The notes under the pieces were generated by a model, which did not search any database, was not told the DNA's origin, and saw only the letters and a program-made list of their open reading frames with translations. A stretch of DNA of 64,000 bases. Origin: Roseomonas acroporae. GTDB taxonomy: Bacteria; Pseudomonadota; Alphaproteobacteria; Acetobacterales; Acetobacteraceae. Below are positions 17,902 to 25,721 of this stretch, in pieces; positions within the stretch are counted from its first letter, which is position 1; the number at the start of each line of letters is the position of its first letter. The stretch lies in contig NZ_JALPRX010000057.1 in NCBI RefSeq assembly GCF_023223525.1, positions 62,001-126,000 of the forward strand. Direction: 5' to 3'. Made by a program: the position numbers and the translations under genes.

Positions 17902-18966
17902 TCAGCGCCCCGGCACCAGTTCGAACAGCAGCAGCACGCCGCGCTGGAAGGGCGATTCGTTGTCGTCCGACAGCAGCGCCACCACGGTGCGGCCGCCGAG
18001 CCGCGCCACCGACACGCCCTCGAAATTGTCGGCCGGCAGGGGCGGTTCCAGGCGCAGCAGGGTCTCCGCCTCCAGCACCGTGCCCGGCCCCGCCGCGGCC
18101 AGCGCCGCGGGCGGGATCCAGGCCAGCCGGCAACGGAAGCGCAGCCCGGTGCCGAGGCCGAAGCGGCGCTCCAGCACCAGCGCGCCGCCATCGGGCAGCG
18201 CCGCCACGTCGGAGGGCCAGTAGTCGGGCGGCGCCGGGCGGTAGTCGAGGCGGGTCCAGTCCACGCCGCCATCCGCCCTTGGCCGGCCGATCCATGCCGC
18301 CACGTTACCCGGCGTGGCGGCGGCGAGGCTTTCCGACAGGGCCAGCCAGCGCCCGTCCGCCAGCACCGCCAGCGATTCGAGGCCGCCGTTCAGCGGCGCG
18401 CGCGCAAGGCCCGGCGGCGCCTCGACATAGGTGCCGGGCGCGTCGAGGTCGCGATAGGCGCGGATGCGGTGCCAACGCTCGAACCCCACCAGCCAGCCGC
18501 CGTCCGGCAGGCGCGCGAGGCTCTCGGAGTCGGCGACGAAATGCTGGTCCAGGGGCGCCCCGGCGCCGTCGTGCAGCCTGCCGGTGTGCAGTTCCGCCAG
18601 CCCGACCGGGCGCGGCCCATCCAGCAACAGCCGCGCGGTGAACCAGGCGCCGTGGTCGTTGAGGACGGTGAGCCGCCCATCCGGTTCGAGGTGCAGGGCG
18701 GAGAGCCCGCCGAAGCCGATCGCCTGCCGCGACAGGGCCAGCCCGCCCAGGGGAAGGAGACGGGGCAGGAACGCCGGACGCGGCGCCGGCGCCGTCCCCG
18801 CCAGCGCGCCACCGGCCGGAAGCGGCGCGGCAGGCGGCATGGTGATGGGAAAGGGGACGGCGACCGCCTCGCCGGGATCGGGCAGGCCCCGGGCGCCGCA
18901 GCCGGCCAGCGCCAGCGCGGCGCCGAGCACCAGGGCGCGCCGGCCCGTCCCGGCCGGCGGCGGCAC
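17902..18966 (-). CDS. Phytase-like-domain lipoprotein (esterase-like family)
   Basis: A 354-residue exported protein with the signature of the family annotated as 'esterase-like activity of phytase'. An N-terminal signal ends in LALAGC, a good lipobox, so it is probably membrane-anchored on the periplasmic side. The propeller-like repeats show GGLSALHLEPDGRLTVLND, LDQHFVADSESLARLPDGGWLVGFER, NGGLESLAVLADGRWLALSE, YWPSDVAALPDGGALVLERRF and NFEGVSVARLGGRTVVALLSDDN. Acidic residues after each strand resemble the calcium and phosphate site of beta-propeller phytases. The substrate is unknown. It follows cobT on the same strand with only a 32-bp gap. Confidence 0.8.
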   Translation of the reverse strand: MPPPAGTGRRALVLGAALALAGCGARGLPDPGEAVAVPFPITMPPAAPLPAGGALAGTAPAPRPAFLPRLLPLGGLALSRQAIGFGGLSALHLEPDGRLTVLNDHGAWFTARLLLDGPRPVGLAELHTGRLHDGAGAPLDQHFVADSESLARLPDGGWLVGFERWHRIRAYRDLDAPGTYVEAPPGLARAPLNGGLESLAVLADGRWLALSESLAAATPGNVAAWIGRPRADGGVDWTRLDYRPAPPDYWPSDVAALPDGGALVLERRFGLGTGLRFRCRLAWIPPAALAAAGPGTVLEAETLLRLEPPLPADNFEGVSVARLGGRTVVALLSDDNESPFQRGVLLLFELVPGR

Positions 18967-18998
18967 CTCGGGTCGACGGCGCTGCCGGCGCTGCCGGC

Positions 18999-20888
18999 TC
19001 AGGCGACCAGCGGCGCGCGCTCGGCGGCGGCGCGGGCCCAGGCGTTGGCCGCGTCCTCGTCGAACAGCTCGGCCAGCTTCTTCATCATGGTGCCGCCCAG
19101 CTCCTCGGCATCCACGATGGTCACGGCGCGGCGGTAGTAGCGCGTCACGTCGTGGCCGATGCCGATCGCGATCAGCTCCACCGCCTCGCGCGATTCGATC
19201 TCGCGGATCACCTCGCGCAGGTGCCGCTCCAGGTAGTTGCCGGGATTCACCGAGAGCGTGCTGTCATCCACCGGCGCGCCGTCCGAGATCACCATCAGGA
19301 TGCGGCGGTGCTCCGGCCGGGCGAGCAGGCGGCGATAGGCCCACTGCAACGCCTCGCCGTCGATGTTCTCCTTGAGCAGCCCCTCGCGCAGCATCAGGCC
19401 GAGATTCCGCCGCGCGCGCCGCCAGGGCGCGTCGGCCGCCTTGTAGATGACGTGGCGCAGGTCGTTCAGGCGGCCCGGGTTGCGCGGCTTGCCCTCCTGC
19501 ACCCAGCGCTCGCGGCTCTGCCCGCCCTTCCAGGCGCGGGTGGTGAAGCCGAGGATCTCGGTCTTGACCGAGCAGCGCTCCAGCGTGCGCGCCAGGATGT
19601 CGCAGCACATGGCGGCGACGGTGATCGGGCGGCCCCGCATGGAGCCGGAATTGTCGATCAGCAGGGAGACGACGGTGTCGCGGAAATCCGCCTCGCGCTC
19701 GCGCTTGTAGGAGAGCGCGAGCGTCGGCGTCGCCACCACGCGGGCGAGGCGGGAGACGTCGAGCAGCCCGTCCTCCAGGTCGAACTCCCAGGCGCGGGCC
19801 TGCTGCGCGAGCAGACGGCGCTGGAGGCGGTTGGCGAGCTTGGAGACGACGCCCTGGAGGTGCGAGAGCTGCTGGTCGAGCTGCTGGCGCAGCCGGCCCA
19901 GCTCGTCGGCGTCGCAGAGGTCGTCGGCGCCGACCTCCTCGTCGAACTGTTTCGTGAAGGCGCGGTAGGTCTGGGTGTCGTCGGTGGCGGGCACCTCGCG
20001 GCGCTGCTGCGGGCCGCCCGGGCGGTCCTCGCCCTCGGCGGTGGCGCCTTCCTCGTCGGATTCCTCGGCCTCCTCCTCGGAGGCCTCGCCCTGCATCGCC
20101 TTGGGCTGGGCGCCGAGCATGCTGTCGCTGTCCTGCGACTGCGCCTCGCCCTCGGAGGAATTGTCCTGCTGGGAGGTGGATTCGGCCCCCTCCTCGCCCT
20201 CGTCCTGGTTCTCGTCCGGCTCCGCCTCGACCTCCGCCTCGACCAGGTCCAGCGCCTGGAGCAGCTTGCGGGCGGCGCGGGCGAAGGCCTCCTGGTCGTC
20301 CTGCGCCGTGGCCATCTCGGCGAGGGCGGTGTCGGCCCGCTCGCCCAGCGTGTCGCGCCAGAGGTCGAGCACGCGGTTCGCCGCGGCCGGCGCCGGGGTG
20401 CCGGAGAGGCGCTCGCGCGCCAGCAGGGACAGCGCCACGGGCAGCGGCAGCTGGTCCTTGCGGGTCATGCGGTCGTAGCCCTCGGCCTCGCAGAGATCGG
20501 CGAGGCGGGCGTCCAGGTTGGCGGCGACGCCGGCCATGTGGCGCGAGCCCACCACCTCGACGCGGGCATCCTCCAGCGCGTCGAACACCTCCTTGGCCTC
20601 GCGGCGGGGCGGGGTGCGGGCGGCGTGCAGCGCGTCCGAGTGGTGGCGCAGCTTCAGCGCGATGGCATCGGCGGCGCCGCGCAGCTTGGCCATCTCGGCG
20701 GGCGGCAGGGTGCGCGTCGGCAGCGGCAGGCGGGCGCGCTTGCCGGCGAGGCCGGAAGGGCCGGGCTGGAAGGCGACCTGGACGTCGTTCTGGTGCGCGA
20801 TGGCGCGCAGCGCGCCGGCGGTGGCGCGCTTGAACTCCTCCTGGCGCGTGACGTCCTTGTTGCTGCTCATGCCCGCCTTGGTCTCCAT
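18999..20888 (-). CDS. cobT: Cobaltochelatase subunit CobT
   Basis: A 629-residue AAA+-associated subunit of the ATP-dependent aerobic cobaltochelatase CobNST, which inserts Co2+ into hydrogenobyrinate a,c-diamide. The N-terminal helical region is followed by a very acidic Glu/Asp/Ser-rich linker (about residues 220-310) and a C-terminal von Willebrand A domain with the MIDAS motif [19 protein letters not shown] near the end is family-typical. Two Met codons (METKAGM) are possible starts; the first is given. The CobN catalytic subunit is not in this window. The order J-domain gene, cobS, cobT is common in Alphaproteobacteria. Confidence 0.95.
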   Translation of the reverse strand: METKAGMSSNKDVTRQEEFKRATAGALRAIAHQNDVQVAFQPGPSGLAGKRARLPLPTRTLPPAEMAKLRGAADAIALKLRHHSDALHAARTPPRREAKEVFDALEDARVEVVGSRHMAGVAANLDARLADLCEAEGYDRMTRKDQLPLPVALSLLARERLSGTPAPAAANRVLDLWRDTLGERADTALAEMATAQDDQEAFARAARKLLQALDLVEAEVEAEPDENQDEGEEGAESTSQQDNSSEGEAQSQDSDSMLGAQPKAMQGEASEEEAEESDEEGATAEGEDRPGGPQQRREVPATDDTQTYRAFTKQFDEEVGADDLCDADELGRLRQQLDQQLSHLQGVVSKLANRLQRRLLAQQARAWEFDLEDGLLDVSRLARVVATPTLALSYKREREADFRDTVVSLLIDNSGSMRGRPITVAAMCCDILARTLERCSVKTEILGFTTRAWKGGQSRERWVQEGKPRNPGRLNDLRHVIYKAADAPWRRARRNLGLMLREGLLKENIDGEALQWAYRRLLARPEHRRILMVISDGAPVDDSTLSVNPGNYLERHLREVIREIESREAVELIAIGIGHDVTRYYRRAVTIVDAEELGGTMMKKLAELFDEDAANAWARAAAERAPLVA

Positions 20889-20891
20889 GGG

Positions 20892-21105
20892 CCGGGGCGG
20901 GGGGCTTCGCCCCCTGCGACCCCCACCAAGGGGCGCCGCCCCTTGGATCCCCGCCGGGGGCGAAGCCCCCCGGACCCCCCATTCGGGAAAGGCACCCGGG
21001 GCGTTCGAACCGACGGGACCGAACGAAAAGAGGTCCAGGAGGGCCTCGCCCTCCTGGCGGGTGGATACCCAAGGAGGGCAGAGCCCTCCTTGGAAAGGGC
21101 GCCGG
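20892..21105. repeat. Composite GC-hairpin element between cobS and cobT (type C, copy 3)
   Basis: Hairpins GGGGGCTTCGCCCCC, CCAAGGGGCGCCGCCCCTTGG and GGGGGCGAAGCCCCC are followed by GGACCCCCCATTCGG. The shared core then ends in GAACGAAAAGAGGTCCAGG, and after it come the GGAGGGCCTCGCCCTCC hairpin and a last CAAGGAGGGCAGAGCCCTCCTTG hairpin. The core is clearly the same as at 34.5 and 54.9 kb. It fills nearly the whole gap between two genes of one complex. Confidence 0.88.
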
Positions 21106-21108
21106 AAG

Positions 21109-22134
21109 CTATCCCGCCTTGCGGAGCAGCGCCCCGGTCGGCAGTTCCTCGTTGAAGCAGCGCTGGTAGTACTCGGCTACCGTGCTGCGCTCCGCCTCGT
21201 CGCACTTGTTGAGGAAGGTGAGGCGGAAGGCGAAGGCGACGTCGCCGAAGATGCGGGCGTTCTCGGCCCAGGTGATGACGGTGCGCGGCGACATGACGGT
21301 GGAGATGTCGCCGGCGATGAAGCCGGCGCGGGTCAGGTCGGCCAGCGCCACCATCGCCTCCACCTGCTTCTTCGCCTTGGGGTCGTTGCCGGCGCCCATC
21401 TTGGCCAGCACGATCGCCGTCTCCTGCCCGTGCGGCAGGTAGTTCAGCGTCGCCACGATGTTCCAGCGGTCCATCTGGCCCTGGTTGATCTGCTGGGTGC
21501 CGTGATAGAGGCCGGTCGTGTCGCCCAGGCCCACCGTGTTGGCGGTGGCGAAGAGGCGGAAATAGGGGTGCGGCCGTATCACGCGGTTCTGGTCGAGCAG
21601 GGTCAGCTTGCCCTCGACCTCCAGCACGCGCTGGATCACGAACATCACGTCCGGGCGGCCGGCGTCGTACTCGTCGAACACCAGGGCGCAGGGGTGCTGG
21701 AGCGCCCAGGGCAGGATGCCCTCGCGGAACTCCGTCACCTGCTTGCCGTCCTTGAGGACGATGGCGTCCTTGCCGATCAGGTCGATGCGGCTGATGTGGC
21801 TGTCGAGGTTGACGCGGATGCAGGGCCAGTTGAGCCGCGCCGCCACCTGCTCGATATGGGTGGACTTGCCGGTGCCGTGGTAGCCCTGGACCATGACGCG
21901 CCGGTTGAAGGCGAAGCCGGCCAGGATCGCCAGCGTCGTGTCCTTGTCGAAGCGGTAGGCGTCGTCGATCTCCGGCACGTGCTCCGTGCGCGTGGAGTAG
22001 GCCGGCACCTCCAGGTCGATGTCCGTGCCGAACACCTCGCGGGCGTTGACCGTGATGTCCGGGGTGTCGATCGCCGAGGTGGGACGGACCTCGGCCGAGG
22101 TTGCAGCCAGTGTTGCGACCTTGTTCATCGGCAT
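21109..22134 (-). CDS. cobS: Cobaltochelatase subunit CobS
   Basis: A 341-residue AAA+ ATPase that works with CobT to drive cobalt insertion by CobN. Walker A is [10 protein letters not shown], Walker [10 protein letters not shown], sensor 1 [12 protein letters not shown], and a late arginine finger-like stretch [11 protein letters not shown]. The start is at [12 protein letters not shown]; a second Met two codons on is equally possible (339 residues), and the frame extends upstream to 22239 without homology. The length fits known CobS (about 330). A palindromic repeat and a terminator separate it from the J-domain gene upstream. Confidence 0.95.
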   Translation of the reverse strand: MPMNKVATLAATSAEVRPTSAIDTPDITVNAREVFGTDIDLEVPAYSTRTEHVPEIDDAYRFDKDTTLAILAGFAFNRRVMVQGYHGTGKSTHIEQVAARLNWPCIRVNLDSHISRIDLIGKDAIVLKDGKQVTEFREGILPWALQHPCALVFDEYDAGRPDVMFVIQRVLEVEGKLTLLDQNRVIRPHPYFRLFATANTVGLGDTTGLYHGTQQINQGQMDRWNIVATLNYLPHGQETAIVLAKMGAGNDPKAKKQVEAMVALADLTRAGFIAGDISTVMSPRTVITWAENARIFGDVAFAFRLTFLNKCDEAERSTVAEYYQRCFNEELPTGALLRKAG

Positions 22135-22180
22135 CGCTCTGCTTGGTGTCTGGAAGTCTATGACGGGTGCGTGGCGCCCG

Positions 22181-22250
22181 CTAGAGCGGATCGCCGGAGG
22201 GCGGGTACGCCCGGGGGCGCGAATCCGCTCTGAAAACAACGAGCTAGGGC
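22181..22250. repeat. Palindromic dispersed repeat (type A, copy 1)
   Basis: TAGAGCGGATCGCCGGAGGG, then an inner GGGCG/CGCCC hairpin, then GCGAATCCGCTCT, followed by AACAACGAGCTA. The outer arms AGAGCGGAT and ATCCGCTCT pair. The same layout is found at 54735 and, inverted, at 63874. It lies between the J-domain gene and cobS, where it could influence cobS transcription. Confidence 0.85.
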
Positions 22251-22279
22251 AGGCCGTCCGGGCCGGCGGCCTGCCCTAG
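22236..22279 (-). terminator. Intrinsic terminator of the J-domain gene
   Basis: A perfect 13-bp stem, CTAGGGCAGGCCG with CGGCCTGCCCTAG, and a 10-base loop. On the minus strand it is followed by CTCGTTGTTTTC, a modest U-rich tail. The stem includes the TAG stop codon of the J-domain gene. Confidence 0.7.
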
Positions 22280-22890
22280 CCGGTCGCCGCCGCGGCCGCC
22301 CCGTTCATCCGGGGGTCGAGCCGGTGGCGCAACAGCGTGTAGGCACGGTTGATGTCCTTCAGCCTCTCCTCGGCGGCGCGGTCGCCGCCATTGGCATCCG
22401 GATGATGCCGCTTGGCGAGGTCCTTGTAGCGGGTGCGCAGGTCCGGGAAGGCGACGGGCCAGTGCAGCCCGAGAACGTCCAGCGCGGCCCGCAGTTCGGG
22501 GGGCGCGTCCTCGCGGGCGCTTTCCGCCTTCGGCTCCGGCGGGCGGCGGCGCACGCCCTCGGCGAACAGGCCGAGGGGGTCGCGCAGCAGTTCCGCATCG
22601 ATCCGGGCGCGGCTGCCGAGGCGGCCCAGCGGCCAGGTCGGGCGCTGCCAGGTGGTGTCGCCGCGCAGTTCCGCCTCGATCTGGCTCGGCGGCATGCCGC
22701 GGTAGTAGTCCCAGGACTGGTTGTAGGCGCGGACGTGGTCGAGGCAGAACCAGTACCACTGACGCAGCCTGTCGCGCCCCTGCGGCGCGCGGAATTCGCC
22801 CAGCGCCGCGCAGCCCGGCGCGTCGCAGGGACGGTTCGGGCTGTCCGGGTCGGGGGCATGATAGCGGAGGCGTTCGCCACGGCGGGCCAT
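22276..22890 (-). CDS. J-domain protein (DnaJ-like) with C-terminal J domain
   Basis: 204 residues. The J domain is at the C-terminus, with the Hsp70-stimulating HPD tripeptide in KRHHPDANGGDR near residue 166. The N-terminal half carries a possible metal site, RPCDAPGCAALG, followed about 25 residues later by WYWFCLDHVRAYN. This arrangement is typical of an alphaproteobacterial family, unlike canonical DnaJ where J is N-terminal. The MARRGERLRYH start was preferred because the longer frame to 23052 is the shadow of bolA. It is divergent from bolA and upstream of cobS. Its client is unknown. Confidence 0.88.
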   Translation of the reverse strand: MARRGERLRYHAPDPDSPNRPCDAPGCAALGEFRAPQGRDRLRQWYWFCLDHVRAYNQSWDYYRGMPPSQIEAELRGDTTWQRPTWPLGRLGSRARIDAELLRDPLGLFAEGVRRRPPEPKAESAREDAPPELRAALDVLGLHWPVAFPDLRTRYKDLAKRHHPDANGGDRAAEERLKDINRAYTLLRHRLDPRMNGAAAAATG

Positions 22891-22972
22891 CCGCGTGTTA
22901 TGGGCGGCGCTTCCGGGGTGCGCAAGCGCGGGCGGCGACGGCCGGGCGAAGGATCGGGAAGAGGGTGATGCC

Positions 22973-23329
22973 ATGGGAACCGAGCGGAACGGACCGATGC
23001 CGGCGGAAGCCGTGACGGCGGACGGGGAGACGCGCGCCGGGCGCATCCGCACCGCCCTGGCGGCCGCCTTCGCACCGGCCGAGATCAGCCTGGTCGACGA
23101 CAGCGCCCGCCACGCGGGGCATGCCGGGGTGCGGCACGCGGCGCGCGGGCCGGCGGCGGCGGGAGAGACGCACTACACCGTCCAGGTGGTCTCGCCGGCC
23201 TTCGACGGCCAGACCCGCGTGGCACGGTCGCGCGCCGTGCATGCGGCGCTGGAACGGGAGTTCGGCAGCGGCCTGCACGCGCTGTCGCTGCGGCTGCTGA
23301 CGCCGGCGGAGGCGGCGCGCCGGGGCTGA
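22973..23329 (+). CDS. bolA: BolA-family protein
   Basis: 118 residues, slightly long for BolA because of a 20-residue N-terminal lead (MGTERNGPMPAEAV). The core RIRTALAAAFAPAEISLVDDSARHAGH is BolA helix-strand. It is followed by the strand THYTVQVVSPAFDGQTRVARSRAVH with the invariant His, and ends in ALSLRLLTPAEA. BolA proteins pair with monothiol glutaredoxins in iron-sulfur trafficking. The conserved Cys of BolA type H is absent. Divergent from the J-domain gene. Confidence 0.93.
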   Translation: MGTERNGPMPAEAVTADGETRAGRIRTALAAAFAPAEISLVDDSARHAGHAGVRHAARGPAAAGETHYTVQVVSPAFDGQTRVARSRAVHAALEREFGSGLHALSLRLLTPAEAARRG

Positions 23330-23364
23330 GGCGCCGGCGGCCGCGCGGCGGCCAGACGACCGGC

Positions 23365-23405
23365 GGGGGTGCCAGCGGGGGTGCCAGCGGGGGTGCCAGG
23401 GGGGG
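23365..23405. repeat. 12-bp tandem repeat after bolA
   Basis: Three 12-bp units (GGGGGTGCCAGC type) and a partial fourth, 35 bp after the bolA stop codon, between convergent genes. Confidence 0.75.
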
Positions 23406-23491
23406 CGAAGACCGGCGATCCCTTCCCCGCGCGCCGGCCGACGCCGCACGCGATGCCGGCCGGGGCTGGCCGGGACCGATGCCGGCCGGCG

Positions 23492-24148
23492 TCAGTCCGC
23501 CGCCTGCGGCACCGCGGGGATCCCGGGAGAAGCCTCGGCGACGGCCCCGGGAGCGCCGCCGGGGACGGAGGCGGGGGCGGCTGCCGGCGACCCCTCCCCC
23601 GCCGCCTCCCCGGGCCAGCGGCGGCGCACCACCGGACTGTCCGGCGCATAGGCGTGGCAGGTGCCGAGCAGGGCGTTGCGGCCGGCCGCCGCGGCCGCCG
23701 GGTTCCCCGCCTCGCGCTCCAGCCGGACCGGGTAGAGGGTCTGGAAGGCCACCGTCGCCATCTGCGCCAGCACCTCGCGCAGATGGGTGCAGCCCTGGAC
23801 GCCGCCGACCCGCTCCCCCACGGCACGGTTGAAGCCGGGACCGATGCGCAGCCCCGCGAGGCGGGCGAAGTTCGGCGCCGCCTCGGGACAGATGGCATAG
23901 GGGGAGTGGTCGGTGGCGGCCTCGCAGGCGATCACGGTCAGGCGCTCGTCCACCGTCAGGCGCAGCCACATGCCGTGCAGGGGCTCCCCGGGCGCCACGT
24001 GGGGGCGATCGGGGGTGGCGAAGCCGTAGGACTTGGTGTCGGCGAGTTGCGCCTCGATGTCGAACAGCCCGTCGGCACGCTGGTAGCCGTGGATGTCGAT
24101 GAGGCGGCGGTGGAGCGGCTCCCGCGGGGCGGGGGCGGAGAGAGGCAT
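23492..24148 (-). CDS. DUF2889 domain-containing protein
   Basis: A 218-residue protein of unknown function. Residues about 10-165 match the DUF2889 pattern: RRLIDIHGYQRADGLFDIEA, LADTKSYGFATPDR, GEPLHGMWLRLTVD, TDHSPYAICPEAAPNFARL, GGVQGCTHLREVLAQMATVAFQTLYP. The many conserved His, Cys and Asp suggest an enzyme or metal site. The C-terminal 45 residues are Pro/Ala/Gly-rich and probably disordered. A strong GGAGGG Shine-Dalgarno sequence precedes the ATG. Divergent from the unknown gene at 24295 with 146 bp between. Confidence 0.85.
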   Translation of the reverse strand: MPLSAPAPREPLHRRLIDIHGYQRADGLFDIEAQLADTKSYGFATPDRPHVAPGEPLHGMWLRLTVDERLTVIACEAATDHSPYAICPEAAPNFARLAGLRIGPGFNRAVGERVGGVQGCTHLREVLAQMATVAFQTLYPVRLEREAGNPAAAAAGRNALLGTCHAYAPDSPVVRRRWPGEAAGEGSPAAAPASVPGGAPGAVAEASPGIPAVPQAAD

Positions 24149-24294
24149 GTTCCCTCCATCGTTCATGTTGCGGCGCGAGATGGAAGACGGGGATATGGCA
24201 GCCGCGACGGCGCGAGGCCAGGGCATGCGCGCCGGAAAAGGATATCGGTGCCGGAACGGCAACGGCCCGGGCCGCCTCCAGCCTTCCTTCATCA

Positions 24295-25464
24295 TTGGCT
24301 GCCAGGATCGTCCCTTCGACGCGCCGTGGCGGCGCCGGCGGACGGGCGGAGCGCACAGCCTTGCAAGCGGTGGCCGGGGATCGATCGGAGGCGGACGGGG
24401 CGGCGGCATCGCCCGCCCCCCTGCCCGATCCGCGCGGCTTCGACCCGGTGCGCTTCCCCGGCCAGGGCCGGGAGGCCTGGCCGCCGCGCCGCTTCGACTT
24501 CACCCTGCCCTGGCTCGGCGCCCATCTCCTGCGCTTCGAGCGCGACGCCGCCGGCGGCATCTGCGCCGTCCGCCGGTGCGAGCATCTGCGGCTGGTGGTG
24601 GACTTCGAAGCCGCGCACCTCGCCCTGGACGTGCCGGTCGGCAGCCGTGACTTCCGGCTGCTGCGCCTCGTGCCGGCGGCCCTGCGCTTCACCGAGACGG
24701 TGGCCGCCGGCGATCCGGTGCCGCGTGTCCTGACCCTCGACGAATCGCTGCCGCCGAACGGGCGGCATCTGCGCGACGCGACGCTGCTGCTCCTCGACGC
24801 CGTGGCGGCCCTCGGCGACCGGATGGGCCCGCAGGCGCGGGCCCTGGGCGAGGCGCTGCGGCGGCTGCCGCCAGGGGCCGGGCTGATGGAGCGCGCCCTG
24901 GCCGCCCGCTTCATGCGTGGCGACCTCGACATCGATCTGGTCGGCCCGCTGGCCCGCCGGGTCCAGCGCCTGGCCGAGGCGAATGCCCGTGTGATGGCGG
25001 CGGTGGCGACCCAGCCCGACTACCGCGCGATGGAACGCATGCTGGTCACCACCCGGGACGCGATGCGGGACAGCCGGCACCGCCCGGACGGCCTGCTGCT
25101 GCGCGCGCTGGACACGCTGGCCGGCAGCATCGACCGGCCGCGCCGTGCCGCCGAGGCGCTGCGCCAGCGTGCCGTGACGGCGCTGCGCGAGGCGGCTGCC
25201 GGCGGCGCCCTGCAGGCCGGACCGGGCCGGCACCGGTCGGCCGGCGCGGACGATGACTTCGGAAGCCTGCTGGCCGAGCAGGAAACGCTGCGCGGCAGGC
25301 TGCTCGAACTGGCGAGCTTCTGGCAGCGCGTGGCCGCCGCCTGGCTCGCGGTGGACCCGGAAACCACGGAACGGCGGGAGGTGGAGGCGCTGGCCCGCAA
25401 CGCCATCCTGCGGCTGCAGCTGCATGCGCTGTACCGGCCGCCCGAAGGGCCCGCCGCCGGGTAG
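24295..25464 (+). CDS. Unrecognised soluble helical protein
   Basis: 389 residues from TTG; a later start near residue 40 is possible since the first 35 residues are low-complexity. No family was recognised. From about residue 50 there is a mixed domain (REAWPPRRFDFTLPWLGAHLL, LRLVVDFEAAHLALDVPVG). From about residue 160 onward the chain is almost wholly alpha-helical, rich in Ala, Arg and Leu with heptad-like spacing, and reaches HALYRPPEGP at the end. There is no signal peptide or membrane segment. Codon bias matches the neighbours, so it is very likely real. It is divergent from the DUF2889 gene. Confidence 0.6.
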   Translation: MAARIVPSTRRGGAGGRAERTALQAVAGDRSEADGAAASPAPLPDPRGFDPVRFPGQGREAWPPRRFDFTLPWLGAHLLRFERDAAGGICAVRRCEHLRLVVDFEAAHLALDVPVGSRDFRLLRLVPAALRFTETVAAGDPVPRVLTLDESLPPNGRHLRDATLLLLDAVAALGDRMGPQARALGEALRRLPPGAGLMERALAARFMRGDLDIDLVGPLARRVQRLAEANARVMAAVATQPDYRAMERMLVTTRDAMRDSRHRPDGLLLRALDTLAGSIDRPRRAAEALRQRAVTALREAAAGGALQAGPGRHRSAGADDDFGSLLAEQETLRGRLLELASFWQRVAAAWLAVDPETTERREVEALARNAILRLQLHALYRPPEGPAAG

Positions 25465-25616
25465 GCCGGATCGGGGAGGCGGCGGCCGGGGAGGTGCGCG
25501 GGTGCCGGGACCGCGCCGTGCCTGGGGCGGACGTCGTGGCGGCGGCCACGGTCCCCGGCCCATCGAGCCGGCGTCACGACCCGTGGCGCCAGCCGCGCCG
25601 AGCCGGCCGGCGCCCG

Positions 25617-25721
25617 GAGCCGTTCCGGCCTGACCGCATCAGGCGAAAACGGCTACAACCTGCTGATTCGGCGCAGTTTCCGAGCCGCCGGGCGCGTGCG
25701 CTCAGCTTGAAAGTGCCCTGG
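25617..25721. repeat. Double-hairpin dispersed repeat (type B, copy 1)
   Basis: About 105 bp that match the element at 59670: GAGCCGTTCCGGCCTGA, ATCAGGC, AACGGCT, then TTTCCGAGCCG, and GCTCAGCTTGAAA-TGC. It is more diverged than the other copy. It overlaps the 3' end of the histidine kinase gene and supplies its last few codons. Confidence 0.8.

Noticed and set aside
21109-22280. Cobalamin riboswitch before cobS
   Set aside because: The leader holds a palindromic repeat and a terminator hairpin; no B12-box-like sequence was recognised.
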